NCBI GenBank assembly: GCA_913009825.1
Contig: CAJVYQ010000035.1
Coordinates: forward strand, 1-49,649
Length of the DNA stretch: 49,649 nt
Direction of reading: 5' to 3'
From: an uncultured Deferribacteres bacterium
GTDB taxonomy: Bacteria; Zhuqueibacterota; JdFR-76; DREG01
The notes under the pieces were generated by a model. The model saw only the letters and a list, made by a program, of their open reading frames with translations, was not told the DNA's origin and made no database searches. Position 1 is the stretch's first letter. The number at the start of each line of letters is the position of its first letter. The position numbers and the translations under genes are program-made. This document shows, piece by piece, positions 43,701-49,649 of this stretch.

Positions 43701-44956
43701 TCCGGGGTGAATGCCGGATTGTTGGCCAGGAGCAGCGCCGCAACTGCCGATACGTACGGCGCCGATGCAGAAGTGCCGCTCACTTCTCCGTAACGATTGT
43801 GTAACTGTGTAGTAAAAATAGCATTTCCCGGCGCAACCAGGTCCAGCGTACTGCCAAAGCTGGAAAACCCGGCACGCTGATCGTAACGGGTGACGGCGCC
43901 CACAGAAATGGTTTCCGCCAACCCGGAAGGGTAGTGAATGCGGTCGTCTCCGCTATTGCCGGAAGAGACGATCATCACCACATTATTTTGATAAGCGTAA
44001 CGGATCACATCGCGCAGCAGCGGTGTAATCAGCACATCGCCAAAACTCATGTTGATGATGCGGAATTTCATCTCCACGGCATACAGGATGGCAGCAGCCA
44101 CATCGTCCTCTTCCAGCAAACCCTGACTGGTGCCGGCGCGCAGATTGACAATTTTGGTCTCCGGCGCGGCGCCGGCGATGCCGAGCCCATTGTCCGCCTG
44201 CGCAGCAAGAATGCCGGCGATAGCCGTGCCGTGGCCATGCTCATCGGACGGATCGTTGTCCCGCTGCAGATAATCTCCGCCGTCGGGATAATTAGGTGCG
44301 TCCGTAAAATCCCAGCCGGTAAGATCATCTATAAAACCATTACCATCGTCATCCACGCCGTTGAAATCACTGGAATCCGCTGTCCCGTTGCCGTTCAAAT
44401 CTTCACCGGGATTGATCCAGATTTGATTTTTCAGATCTTCGTGCTGCATGTCGATGCCGGTATCGATGACCACCACAGGCATCTTCGCCGAACCGCGTGT
44501 TTTCTCCCATGCCGTCAATATGCCAATCCGGCTCATGCCCCACTGTTTAGCAAAATCCGGATCGTCAGGCGTTTGCTGAATTTGCATTGTTTTGTTACGG
44601 CAGGCGTACTCTATTTCCGGCAGGGCGTTGAGACTGTCGATCAACTGCGGCAGGTTTTTTTCTTCTGCAAAGCGTAAAATGCGCACCGTAGAAAAAGGGT
44701 TCGATGCAGCCTTCTTCAGAGTGCGTGAACCGCGGGAAACCGGAACAAGCGTTTTCACCGAAACGAAATCACTCCTTTTTTGCATGAATTGCAACAGGGT
44801 GGAATCCGCCGCAGTCAATTTCCCCAGTCGTTGTGGATTCCGGCTTTTGAATTTGATGATCAACTCCTGCGCGTGACTCAGGGGAAAAAACAGACCGGAG
44901 AAAAGAAGGAAGATGAGACAGAAAGATGTTTTTTGAAAATAAGTTTGTCTGTTCAC
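40760..44956 (-). CDS. Secreted S8 subtilase with FG-GAP repeats and T9SS-type tail
   Basis: The 1398-residue protein starts with a GTG and has a signal peptide (1-29, cleaved near SHAQ). An inhibitor-like propeptide (about 30-125) precedes a subtilisin domain with catalytic Asp165 in VVVIDTGID, His242 in EHGHGTAIAG and Ser396 in SGTSASAP. A Ca-loop insert DLNGNGTADSSDFNG lies between Asp and His. After it come Ig-like strands, at least seven FG-GAP-type units (DFDGDGKTEIL, DLDGDGAEEIL, DVNRDGTVELL and others), fibronectin-like segments, and a C-terminal VYPDP then AGVYLYRV sorting-type domain. Likely a surface or secreted protease. Cotranscribed with coaE and the kinase. Confidence 0.93.
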   Translation of the reverse strand: MNRQTYFQKTSFCLIFLLFSGLFFPLSHAQELIIKFKSRNPQRLGKLTAADSTLLQFMQKRSDFVSVKTLVPVSRGSRTLKKAASNPFSTVRILRFAEEKNLPQLIDSLNALPEIEYACRNKTMQIQQTPDDPDFAKQWGMSRIGILTAWEKTRGSAKMPVVVIDTGIDMQHEDLKNQIWINPGEDLNGNGTADSSDFNGVDDDGNGFIDDLTGWDFTDAPNYPDGGDYLQRDNDPSDEHGHGTAIAGILAAQADNGLGIAGAAPETKIVNLRAGTSQGLLEEDDVAAAILYAVEMKFRIINMSFGDVLITPLLRDVIRYAYQNNVVMIVSSGNSGDDRIHYPSGLAETISVGAVTRYDQRAGFSSFGSTLDLVAPGNAIFTTQLHNRYGEVSGTSASAPYVSAVAALLLANNPAFTPETVRAGILQSCEDLGSDGWDFEYGAGLLRADKALPDLGQATVKIVVPRQDEGFSQGSIPVAATCAGALISGYELAVGRGNLPNDWQRLTENQNHQIIADTLLYWQVPDGEDTSYTFRLRGFLRNGRSLDDYISIVVDHTPPVVTNFQLVPVVSSGKTGSLFGFDTDDLTTAQLSFRRGTANFQTQKLKFVNRRHAQLIPFHEQGDWEFYFTIRNQAELSADFPQTPSLLQVAVKTDRKIGDPFRENVPTFNSGYLLPFTTDMNGNGKPEVVLNEYLPNGNFGNLVYREFENGDFNRTVDTGLRLIPRDAADVNRDGTVELLAGAGRASVLLAGQPSTPFPKEIVWLDTNDVWAGRFYDFNGDGYPELLAKTGNLWQLWRNNRDFSFSPLLDLPNPTAGENGTGVPHVEFGDFDGDGKTEILFGDFDGDVYLYQISADLTAQPEWSDRLPLIDAIDFLAAGDFDGDGRPEFLTGCHSKDAIDLEHRFDERHWLFRIYDYNGGNYLPVWEQRFHPYFPPKDFDSGASCGDLDGDGAEEILLSLYPGLYVISFDPAVSQYHIIGYHEQVRSNGVVIHDFDHDNRVDLILNDGSRNRMFSFEPGIMNPSTGPANFSAVALDSMRVHLTWVNFVAPDSFRIYRGIRPENLRLIVPLFTQKSYIDSALVTGENYWYQISRVQSGGAEIFSKILRVTPHRPARVTELNTIDPNQLRLLFSLPMGKSAGEPENYRLRGSGRQPATAAQSGSLRQVILSWPENWRFTEQDTLLLTNLTDSSGTSLNERDKQVPVFTKQQYSSPPYIVRAQFKDSRHLQIEFSRKIAANGLLNSANYRLEPDIPVTGVTAIAPEQQAVELLLKPTRPVGPIGIKYDLYVSNLTDQNGIPLEQTIGNRVTFLFIANNLANVYVYPDPARFELIFANLTGEAEIEIFNISGILVKKLQVVTTDGGFNWNLRDENETGIPAGVYLYRVFNKKESHWGKFAVVK

Positions 44957-45056
44957 AATATCACTTTTTTAAATCCTGTAGGAAATCGACCTCTTTTTTC
45001 AGGCGGCTTTGTTGACGCCAATGAATTCATTTTGATTCTGCGAAATGAATCACGTG

Positions 45057-45200
45057 CTAATAACCGCCTTTATCGGGTCCTATTCTTTGCATGATTCCAT
45101 TTTTTTGCATCCTGTTCAAATGATATTTAACCCCGTTGTCTGTAATGCCAATCGCACTTGCCATTTCCCGGCGGGTAATATATGGGTTCGCTTGAATGAA
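45057..45200 (-). pseudogene. Winged-helix C-terminal fragment (RecG-like/AlbA_2-associated)
   Basis: Read on the minus strand, an open 47-codon frame ends in a natural-looking stop. It gives NPYITRREMASAIGITDNG then VKYHLNRMQKNGIMQRIGPD and KGGY. This is the winged-helix tail found at the end of AlbA_2/DUF4062-type 'ATP-binding protein, RecG-like' regulators. A stop (TGA) directly precedes the frame, and the upstream ATP-binding and AlbA_2 parts are absent. It is a remnant of a lost gene, presumably a former mobile or defence gene. Confidence 0.65.
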
Positions 45201-45316
45201 TCATCTGTTTTGAAATATAGACCGGACAATTTTCTGACAATGAAACAAAAATAATTTAAACATAAAATTTTGTAAATCACAATAATTTTTACTTCAACCT
45301 GAATTGATCGATTCTC

Positions 45317-45424
45317 CTGTTTTTAAGCTTTGTACTGTTGCCAAACGGGTTTTCAGTTTTTTGTGTAAATCTTCTGTTGGCGATTAAGCTAATCGCCCGA
45401 CAAACGCTCAATTCAGGTTTAAAT
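45317..45424. repeat. CCAAACGG/GCTCAATTCAGG dispersed repeat, second copy
   Basis: Contains CCAAACGGGTTTTCAG, GGCGATTAAGCTAATCGCC (perfect palindrome-like core) and ACGCTCAATTCAGGTTTAAAT, parallel to the copy at 32563-32675. Confidence 0.6.
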
Positions 45425-45514
45425 AGATACCGGTTGACCTTGGCGGGTTTCATCCTTCGGGTTCATTGGTTTCCTGCCGATTTTGAGAAAAACGGATGTG
45501 CTGAGAACCGCGCT

Positions 45515-45793
45515 GGTAAAACCTCAGTTACGGATGGAAGTATGCATAAACCTTATTTTTGTTTTTTCAACCTTAATAGCTGCAAGTAGCCCCACCCCAT
45601 TTTTACCTTATTACCTTATTTTTCATTCTTTCATACCACAACTAAGGTAATAAGGTTTAGAGACTTGGTTGCAAATCATGCTATTAAGGTGTAAAAGATA
45701 AAAATAAGGTTTTCAGAACTCTAAAATGGGTAGCTCAGGCTACAAAATAATGAAGCGAAACCACTTTTATCCACCCGTAACTGAGGTTTTACC
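45515..45793. mobile_element. MITE-like foldback element, about 279 bp
   Basis: Terminal inverted repeats start with GGTAAAACCTCAGTTACGG (45515-45533) and, inverted, at 45775-45793; over 23 bases they differ at one position. Nested inner inverted pairs are AAACCTTATTTTT (45548-45560) with AAAAATAAGGTTT (45700-45712), ACCTTAATAGC (45570-45580) with GCTATTAAGGT (45680-45690), and ACCTTATTACCTTA (45605-45618) with TAAGGTAATAAGGT (45643-45656). The whole folds into one long hairpin. No transposase frame. A GTGCTGA word occurs near both flanks (about 45497 and 45795). A transposon-like origin is inferred. Confidence 0.75.
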
Positions 45794-45962
45794 CGTGCTG
45801 ACTGATTGTTATTGCGGTTTTAATAAATAAGTTTTATATTAATTATTTGTAGCGGCAACTCTATTTATAACTGATATCCAGGGAAAAATATACCCGGCTA
45901 TCTTTTTTGCTGAATTTAAATACACCGAAACCGGAAGCAGAATTTTTTTGGAGATGATTCGG

Positions 45963-47126
45963 ATGTACAACAGAAAAATAGTTCTTTGGGCAGCGTATTT
46001 ATCGTTATTTGTTGTCGGGATTTCCATGGCTGTCCTGGGTTCCGCTTTACCTTCCATTATCGCTAAATTCGGTATCGGTAAACAGGATGCAGGTTCTCTG
46101 TTTCTGATGCTCTCTTTCGGTTTGCTGATCGGTTCCATGATTTTCGGTCCCATTGTGGATCGTTATGGTTACAAATTATTGATAGCACTGGCAATATCAT
46201 TGATTCTTTTATGCCTGCTTGCCATGGCGCTTACGCCGATTTTTACCTTATTGCAATTGGTGGTTTTTTTGCTGGGCTTCGGCGCCGGCGTAATTAACGG
46301 AGGCAGCAGCGCCATGGTGGCCGATATCAGCGAAGGCGAAAGAGGTGCCAAATTAAGTCTTTTGGGCGCTTTCTTCAGCTTGGGCGGATTTGGCGTGCCC
46401 TTTTTATTGGGGATTTTGCTGCGGCGATTTTCCTATGAAAGCATCCTCTTTGGCGTGGGGTTGAGCGTGTCCATTCCGCTGCTCTTTTTTATCATTCCCG
46501 TTTTCCCGCAACCGAAACATGCCCGGGGGTTTCCGCTTAAACAAGGTGTCGGATTATTGAAAAAACCGGTGATTTTACTGGTCGGTTTCATCGCTTTTTT
46601 TGAAAGCGGGCTGGAAATCAGTGTTCCCGGCTGGTCGTCCACTTTCATTCTCGAAGAACTGAGTGTGCCGGCGGACAAAGCGGTTTTTTATCTTTCTTTC
46701 TATTGGCTGGGAATGTTGGGTTCCCGCTTTCTTTTCAGCCGGTTGCTGAAAAAAATATCTCCGGCCAAAACATTCCGGTTTTGCCTGGGCTCGGCCATTA
46801 GCGGTTCAATATTGATGATTTTTGCAAACGATCTTTTCCTGACTATTTTCGGTCTGATTTTATTGGGCATTGGTCTGGCTATGATTTTTCCCATTCTTTT
46901 AGGTTACATCGGCGATCTCTACCCTGATCTTTCCGGAACCGCCTTCAGCATTATTTTCTCAATAGCTTTAGTCGGAGGGATGATTATCCCTTATGTCATC
47001 GGACTGTTGAGCGGCCCCTTTGGCTTACGCCACACGTTTGTTATCATTCCCGTAAGCCTGACGGTGATGAGTATCATTTTTGTTTTTGCCAGAATGGCCA
47101 TGAAAAAGGCGCTCACGGTTCAATAG
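45963..47126 (+). CDS. MFS transporter, fucose-permease-like
   Basis: The 387-residue protein has about 12 transmembrane helices in two halves, with the loop 2-3 signature GPIVDRYGYK and a central loop (about 175-190, PVFPQPKHARGF). The general pattern fits sugar or small-metabolite permeases of the MFS. The ATG at 45963 is chosen because GGAG lies 9 bases upstream; earlier in-frame TTG/ATG codons at 45948 and 45954 are alternatives. It is 124 bases before an exported sialidase-like gene on the same strand, which could supply a released sugar. That link is inference. Confidence 0.85.
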   Translation: MYNRKIVLWAAYLSLFVVGISMAVLGSALPSIIAKFGIGKQDAGSLFLMLSFGLLIGSMIFGPIVDRYGYKLLIALAISLILLCLLAMALTPIFTLLQLVVFLLGFGAGVINGGSSAMVADISEGERGAKLSLLGAFFSLGGFGVPFLLGILLRRFSYESILFGVGLSVSIPLLFFIIPVFPQPKHARGFPLKQGVGLLKKPVILLVGFIAFFESGLEISVPGWSSTFILEELSVPADKAVFYLSFYWLGMLGSRFLFSRLLKKISPAKTFRFCLGSAISGSILMIFANDLFLTIFGLILLGIGLAMIFPILLGYIGDLYPDLSGTAFSIIFSIALVGGMIIPYVIGLLSGPFGLRHTFVIIPVSLTVMSIIFVFARMAMKKALTVQ

Positions 47127-47250
47127 AGAAAAGGAAAAAATGACAGGTGATTATTTTGAGCAGCAAAATTTCGACAGAGCTTTTTCACTATAATTCTCTG
47201 ACAGTTTGAACCGTTTTTTTTACGGCTTTTTAAAAAATGGAGGAATTTGG

Positions 47251-48378
47251 ATGAAATTGAAACCAAATATTTTATTTATCACATTGTTATTGGGCTTTTT
47301 ACTTTGCCGCAACGGCAACGGACAAATCGATACGGATAAGGATTTGTGGATCGATCCCCGCTGTACAATGCTGCCGGCGGAAACAACCTGGCCCATGGTT
47401 GTATTAAGCGACGGCAATCTGCTCAAAATTTCCGGTGATAGCACCTTCATCAGCGAAGATAACGGCAAAACCTGGCCGGCGCCGCGGACGATTTTTACAA
47501 AAGGCGAAACTGTAAAAATTGGCGAAGCGCAAATCTTAAAAACCTACGACGGCACGCTGATCCTGGTGTTCATGGATCTGTCTGACCTGAAGTGGGAATG
47601 GGATATCAAGAAAAATGAACCGGGACCGGATAATCATCTATCGGTCTGGGCGGTACGGTCACAGGACAAAGGCAAAACCTGGGTGGAGCTGCAAAAGATA
47701 TTTGACGGTTACTGCGGCTCTTTACGCACAATAATTCAAACCAGTACCGGCAATATCGTTATTCCCGTGCAGCGATTGATGTACAACCACGGTCGCCACG
47801 CAACGGTAACTTACGTTTCTCAGGATGACGGACATACCTGGAATAAAGGCAGTAACATCATCGATATAGGCGGTTGGGGCGATCATGACGGCGGCTACGA
47901 AGCAACGCTGACGGAATTGAAAGACGGCCGGTTGTGGATGCTGATTCGGACAAACCTGGATCAGTTCTGGTCGGCTTATTCCAATGACGGCGGTTTGTAC
48001 TGGCGGCGCATTGAACCCAGCGGGATCGATGCTTCTTCGGCTCCGGGTTACATTAAACGGCTGGCAAGCGGCAGATTGGTGCTGGTTTGGAGCCGGTTGA
48101 ATCTTGCCAACGGGAGAAAATTCCCCAGAAAAAGCGGGAAATATTCGGAAGTACCGGCAAGTTGGCAGCGGAAAGAATTATCCATTGCCTTCTCCGAAGA
48201 TGACGGAAAAAGCTGGAGCAAGCCGGTTGTTTTTGCAAAAATCCTGGCAGGGAAATGGTTGTCCTATCCCAATATTATGGAACGCTACCCGGGAGAATTG
48301 TGGATCTGGGCTTTGCAGGGCGGCCTGCGTGTTTCTCTCCATGAAGCGGATTTTGTGGGCACAAACAAGAAAAGATAG
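47251..48378 (+). CDS. Exported sialidase-like (BNR/Asp-box) protein
   Basis: The 375-residue protein has a signal peptide (1-26, ending near NGNGQ). Asp-box units are SEDNGKTW, SQDKGKTW, SQDDGHTW, SNDGGLYW and SEDDGKSW, in a six-bladed sialidase-like propeller. Other parts include RCTMLPAETTWPM near the start. An Arg-triad and a catalytic Tyr/Glu are not certain, so the enzyme could be another glycoside hydrolase or inactive binding protein. ATG at 47251 is preceded by GGAGG (47239-47243). It follows the MFS gene. Confidence 0.8.
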   Translation: MKLKPNILFITLLLGFLLCRNGNGQIDTDKDLWIDPRCTMLPAETTWPMVVLSDGNLLKISGDSTFISEDNGKTWPAPRTIFTKGETVKIGEAQILKTYDGTLILVFMDLSDLKWEWDIKKNEPGPDNHLSVWAVRSQDKGKTWVELQKIFDGYCGSLRTIIQTSTGNIVIPVQRLMYNHGRHATVTYVSQDDGHTWNKGSNIIDIGGWGDHDGGYEATLTELKDGRLWMLIRTNLDQFWSAYSNDGGLYWRRIEPSGIDASSAPGYIKRLASGRLVLVWSRLNLANGRKFPRKSGKYSEVPASWQRKELSIAFSEDDGKSWSKPVVFAKILAGKWLSYPNIMERYPGELWIWALQGGLRVSLHEADFVGTNKKR

Positions 48379-48709
48379 AAAATAGGCTCCGGTTTTAGAA
48401 AAATGGAATTTATTCATAAGAAAAAATCATTCTTTTTCATTACGCTTCTATTCGCTTGTTTTTACTCTGTCTTTTCATCTCCGGACGACAGTTGTATATT
48501 TTGCCTGATTTGAAAATACTATTGATATTGTAGTGAATAGATTTTATGTTATATTGAACAAAGTAACTACTTAGGTATGCTTTATGGTTTAACTTTAAGC
48601 ACACTTTCACTGAGCGTCCGAAGGCCTCAATAGGGCTCTTCCGGACAGCCTGACCGGAGCCGAAAGCTAAATATCCGGCATATCTGAATAGTGACAAAAC
48701 GAGCAGCAA
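48379..48709. other. Intergenic stretch with repeat copy
   Basis: It holds the repeat at 48563-48695. A minus-strand frame at 48440-48709 reads through it and is not accepted as a gene. No terminator or promoter is recognised. Confidence 0.55.
48563..48695. repeat. GTAACTACTTAGGTATGC repeat copy
   Basis: The left end GTAACTACTTAGGTATGC and right end GGCATATCTGAATAGTGAC are inverted; the core TTTAACTTTAAGCACACTTTC is a diverged form of the ATTAGCTGTAATCACGCTTC core. It lies directly before the MNT/HEPN pair. Confidence 0.8.
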
Positions 48710-49018
48710 ATGATGTTAAATATTGAAACAAAAGAAACAATAAAAGCTCAATTAATTGGGCTTCTCGGTTCAGAAAAAGAGATAGAAAAAATATTCGTAT
48801 TCGGCTCTTTTGTTAATTCTGATAATCCTCAGGATGTTGATGTAGCAATATACCAAAATAGTAACGAATCATATTTAGCTTTAGCATTAAAATACAGGAA
48901 ATTAACCCGTGCTATTGCTGAAAGAATCCCTATCGATATTATTCCGATTAAATCAGATGCTCCAAAACACTCATTTCTTACTGAAATTGAATCCGGCGAA
49001 ATAATATATGAACGATGA
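48710..49018 (+). CDS. MNT-type nucleotidyltransferase (MntA-like)
   Basis: The 102-residue minimal nucleotidyltransferase has FVFGSFVNSD (29-38) and QDVDVAIYQ (41-49), the GS and DxD catalytic pattern of the MNT family. In HEPN/MNT toxin-antitoxin pairs such proteins AMPylate or otherwise silence the HEPN partner. A third acidic residue is in IPIDIIPIK. The second ATG at 48713 is an alternative start. It overlaps the HEPN gene by 11 bases. Confidence 0.85.
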   Translation: MMLNIETKETIKAQLIGLLGSEKEIEKIFVFGSFVNSDNPQDVDVAIYQNSNESYLALALKYRKLTRAIAERIPIDIIPIKSDAPKHSFLTEIESGEIIYER

Positions 49019-49373
49019 GACTAAAATCTGGTTGGAATATGCAATTGAAAATCTTCAGTCGGCAGAAGTGCTATTGAATAGTGAATTATATAATCCCTGT
49101 TTACAAAATGTTCAACAAAGTGTAGAGAAAACTTTAAAATCAATTTTGATTGAAAATAGCATCGGGCTTAAAAAAACTCATAGTATCAATGAATTAAAAA
49201 ACAATGGAATAACGGTCGATATTTCTGACGGTGAGTGTGATTTTTTAGATTCGATTTATCTTCCTTCCAAATATCCAATTGGAAGTGTACTTCCCTATTT
49301 TGAACCGATTTGTAGCCAATCTGTAGCAATAGCAAAACGTGTGTTAAAAATCGTACAGACTATTTTAAAATAA
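49008..49373 (+). CDS. HEPN-domain protein
   Basis: The 121-residue all-helical protein has the HEPN pattern: IWLEYAIENLQSAEVLL, CLQNVQQSVEKTLKSIL and LKKTHSINELKNNG. The RX4-6H RNase motif is not evident, so it may be of the non-nuclease HEPN type that pairs with MNT transferases. Translation overlaps the MNT gene. Together they form a likely type VII-like toxin-antitoxin module; which partner is toxic cannot be told from sequence. It lies beside a dispersed repeat copy. Confidence 0.8.
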   Translation: MNDETKIWLEYAIENLQSAEVLLNSELYNPCLQNVQQSVEKTLKSILIENSIGLKKTHSINELKNNGITVDISDGECDFLDSIYLPSKYPIGSVLPYFEPICSQSVAIAKRVLKIVQTILK

Positions 49374-49649
49374 ATTTACCAATCAAAAAAGACAGCTCGA
49401 TTCAATGTTCTTAACAAATATTCACTAAAAATTGATGAATTTCACTATTTTCCAGGGTTCGCCAACATATCCGTTTTAAAAATTAAAACGGACAAGTCGA
49501 CTTGATTAAAGTTGAGATTTATGGTAACTATTCAGGTGTTTTCTTTCAATCTTTTTCGCCTTGCCGTGAACGACAAGGCTAAGAAATAAAAGGGCGCTAA
49601 AGCGTCCTATTTACGATAGCATCCTTCAGGATGCTTTCATGTCTTAGCC
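49374..49649. other. Right-edge gene-free stretch, hairpins and repeat start
   Basis: No gene. It contains a palindrome TCCGTTTTAAAAATTAAAAC...GGA (49470-49492) with no T-run after it. The left end of a repeat copy GTAACTATTCAGG is at 49524-49536, whose right end would lie beyond the window, and the nested hairpin element is at 49577-49649. Confidence 0.6.
49577..49649. repeat. Cloverleaf-like nested hairpin ending in TCTTAGCC
   Basis: GGCTAAGA (49577-49584) pairs with TCTTAGCC (49642-49649). Inside are two further hairpins: GGGCGCTAAAGCGTCC and GCATCCTTCAGGATGC. The three-stem layout resembles a palindromic repeat unit or a cruciform. The right end is also the window end, so the full element may be longer. 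Confidence 0.55.

Larger units (their letters stand above)
44957..45962. other. Gene-free stretch with gene fragment, repeat and MITE-like element
   Basis: The largest gap in the window. It holds a winged-helix gene fragment (45057-45200), a dispersed repeat (45317-45424) and a foldback element (45515-45793). Other frames in it are non-coding. It separates the minus-strand subtilase operon from the plus-strand MFS gene. Confidence 0.7.

Noticed and set aside
43934-44677. Plus-strand open frame of 247 codons inside the subtilase gene
   Set aside because: Antisense to the catalytic domain with intact triad; no Shine-Dalgarno or domain.
45045-45254. Plus-strand 69-codon frame
   Set aside because: The opposite strand holds the winged-helix fragment with real similarity; the plus frame has no domain.
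48440-48709. 89-codon minus-strand frame before the MNT gene
   Set aside because: It runs through the dispersed repeat; the protein is repeat sequence translated.
49470-49492. Palindrome TCCGTTTTAA...AAAACGGA as an intrinsic terminator for the HEPN gene
   Set aside because: No T-run follows on either strand and it lies about 100 bases after the stop.
60-49536. Scattered GTAACTATTCAGG copies as a CRISPR array
   Set aside because: They are far apart, not regularly spaced, and flanked by genes, not spacers.

Overview
The window reads as a chromosomal segment of an uncultured or little-studied Gram-negative bacterium of the FCB-like assemblage (Calditrichota, KSB1, Marinimicrobia or a relative). 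Three things point there. Two secreted proteins end in a FlgD-like/type IX secretion (T9SS) type C-terminal domain. A tandem pair of PorV/PorQ-type outer-membrane proteins is present. An outer-membrane barrel protein resembles families known from Bacteroidota and relatives. Lineage assignment is inference; no rRNA, tRNA or CRISPR array was recognised.

Layout. 1-2.1 kb: repeat debris, then an outer-membrane barrel gene with a clear terminator. 2.6-13.4 kb (all minus): DUF2905 and UbiA/MenA-like prenyltransferase, a long coiled-coil protein, an RRM protein with a short Rho factor, a CYTH protein, a second RRM protein, and a cluster of S9 peptidase, AMP-nucleosidase-like fragment, Smr protein and serine hydrolase. 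13.7-19.1 kb (plus): a tightly packed run of arylamine N-acetyltransferase-like, DUF4416, deoxyhypusine-synthase-like, TrmB with a long N-terminal extension, TruD and acyl-CoA thioesterase. 19.1-20.6 kb: an AbiEi/AbiEii type IV toxin-antitoxin pair. 20.6-26.3 kb: FxsA (minus), then lipoprotein, divergent polysaccharide deacetylase, PdxJ, a broken asparaginase, tryptophanase and a HAD phosphatase. 26.6-32.5 kb: a lipoprotein with a T9SS-type beta-propeller protein, an A/T-rich two-gene insertion (phosphoribosyltransferase plus SLOG-like Rossmann protein), a small helical protein, and two PorV-like genes. 32.7-45 kb (minus): ATE-like transferase, alanine racemase, PurD-like ligase, alkaline-phosphatase-superfamily enzyme, Era, a histidine kinase, CoaE and a 1398-residue secreted subtilase. 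45-49.4 kb: a winged-helix gene fragment, a MITE-like element, an MFS transporter with a sialidase-like exported protein, and a MNT/HEPN pair.

Housekeeping genes (rho, era, coaE, alr, pdxJ, truD, trmB) are interleaved with accessory modules in intergenic hotspots. Those hotspots carry several dispersed non-coding repeat families. The most conspicuous has ends reading GTAACTATTCAGG ... CCTGAATAGTTAC, with about ten copies or partial copies, all intergenic. The best candidates for something under-described are the phosphoribosyltransferase/SLOG pair, this repeat family with exchangeable cores, the MITE-like element, and the extended TrmB. Non-ATG starts (TTG and GTG) with strong Shine-Dalgarno sequences are common.
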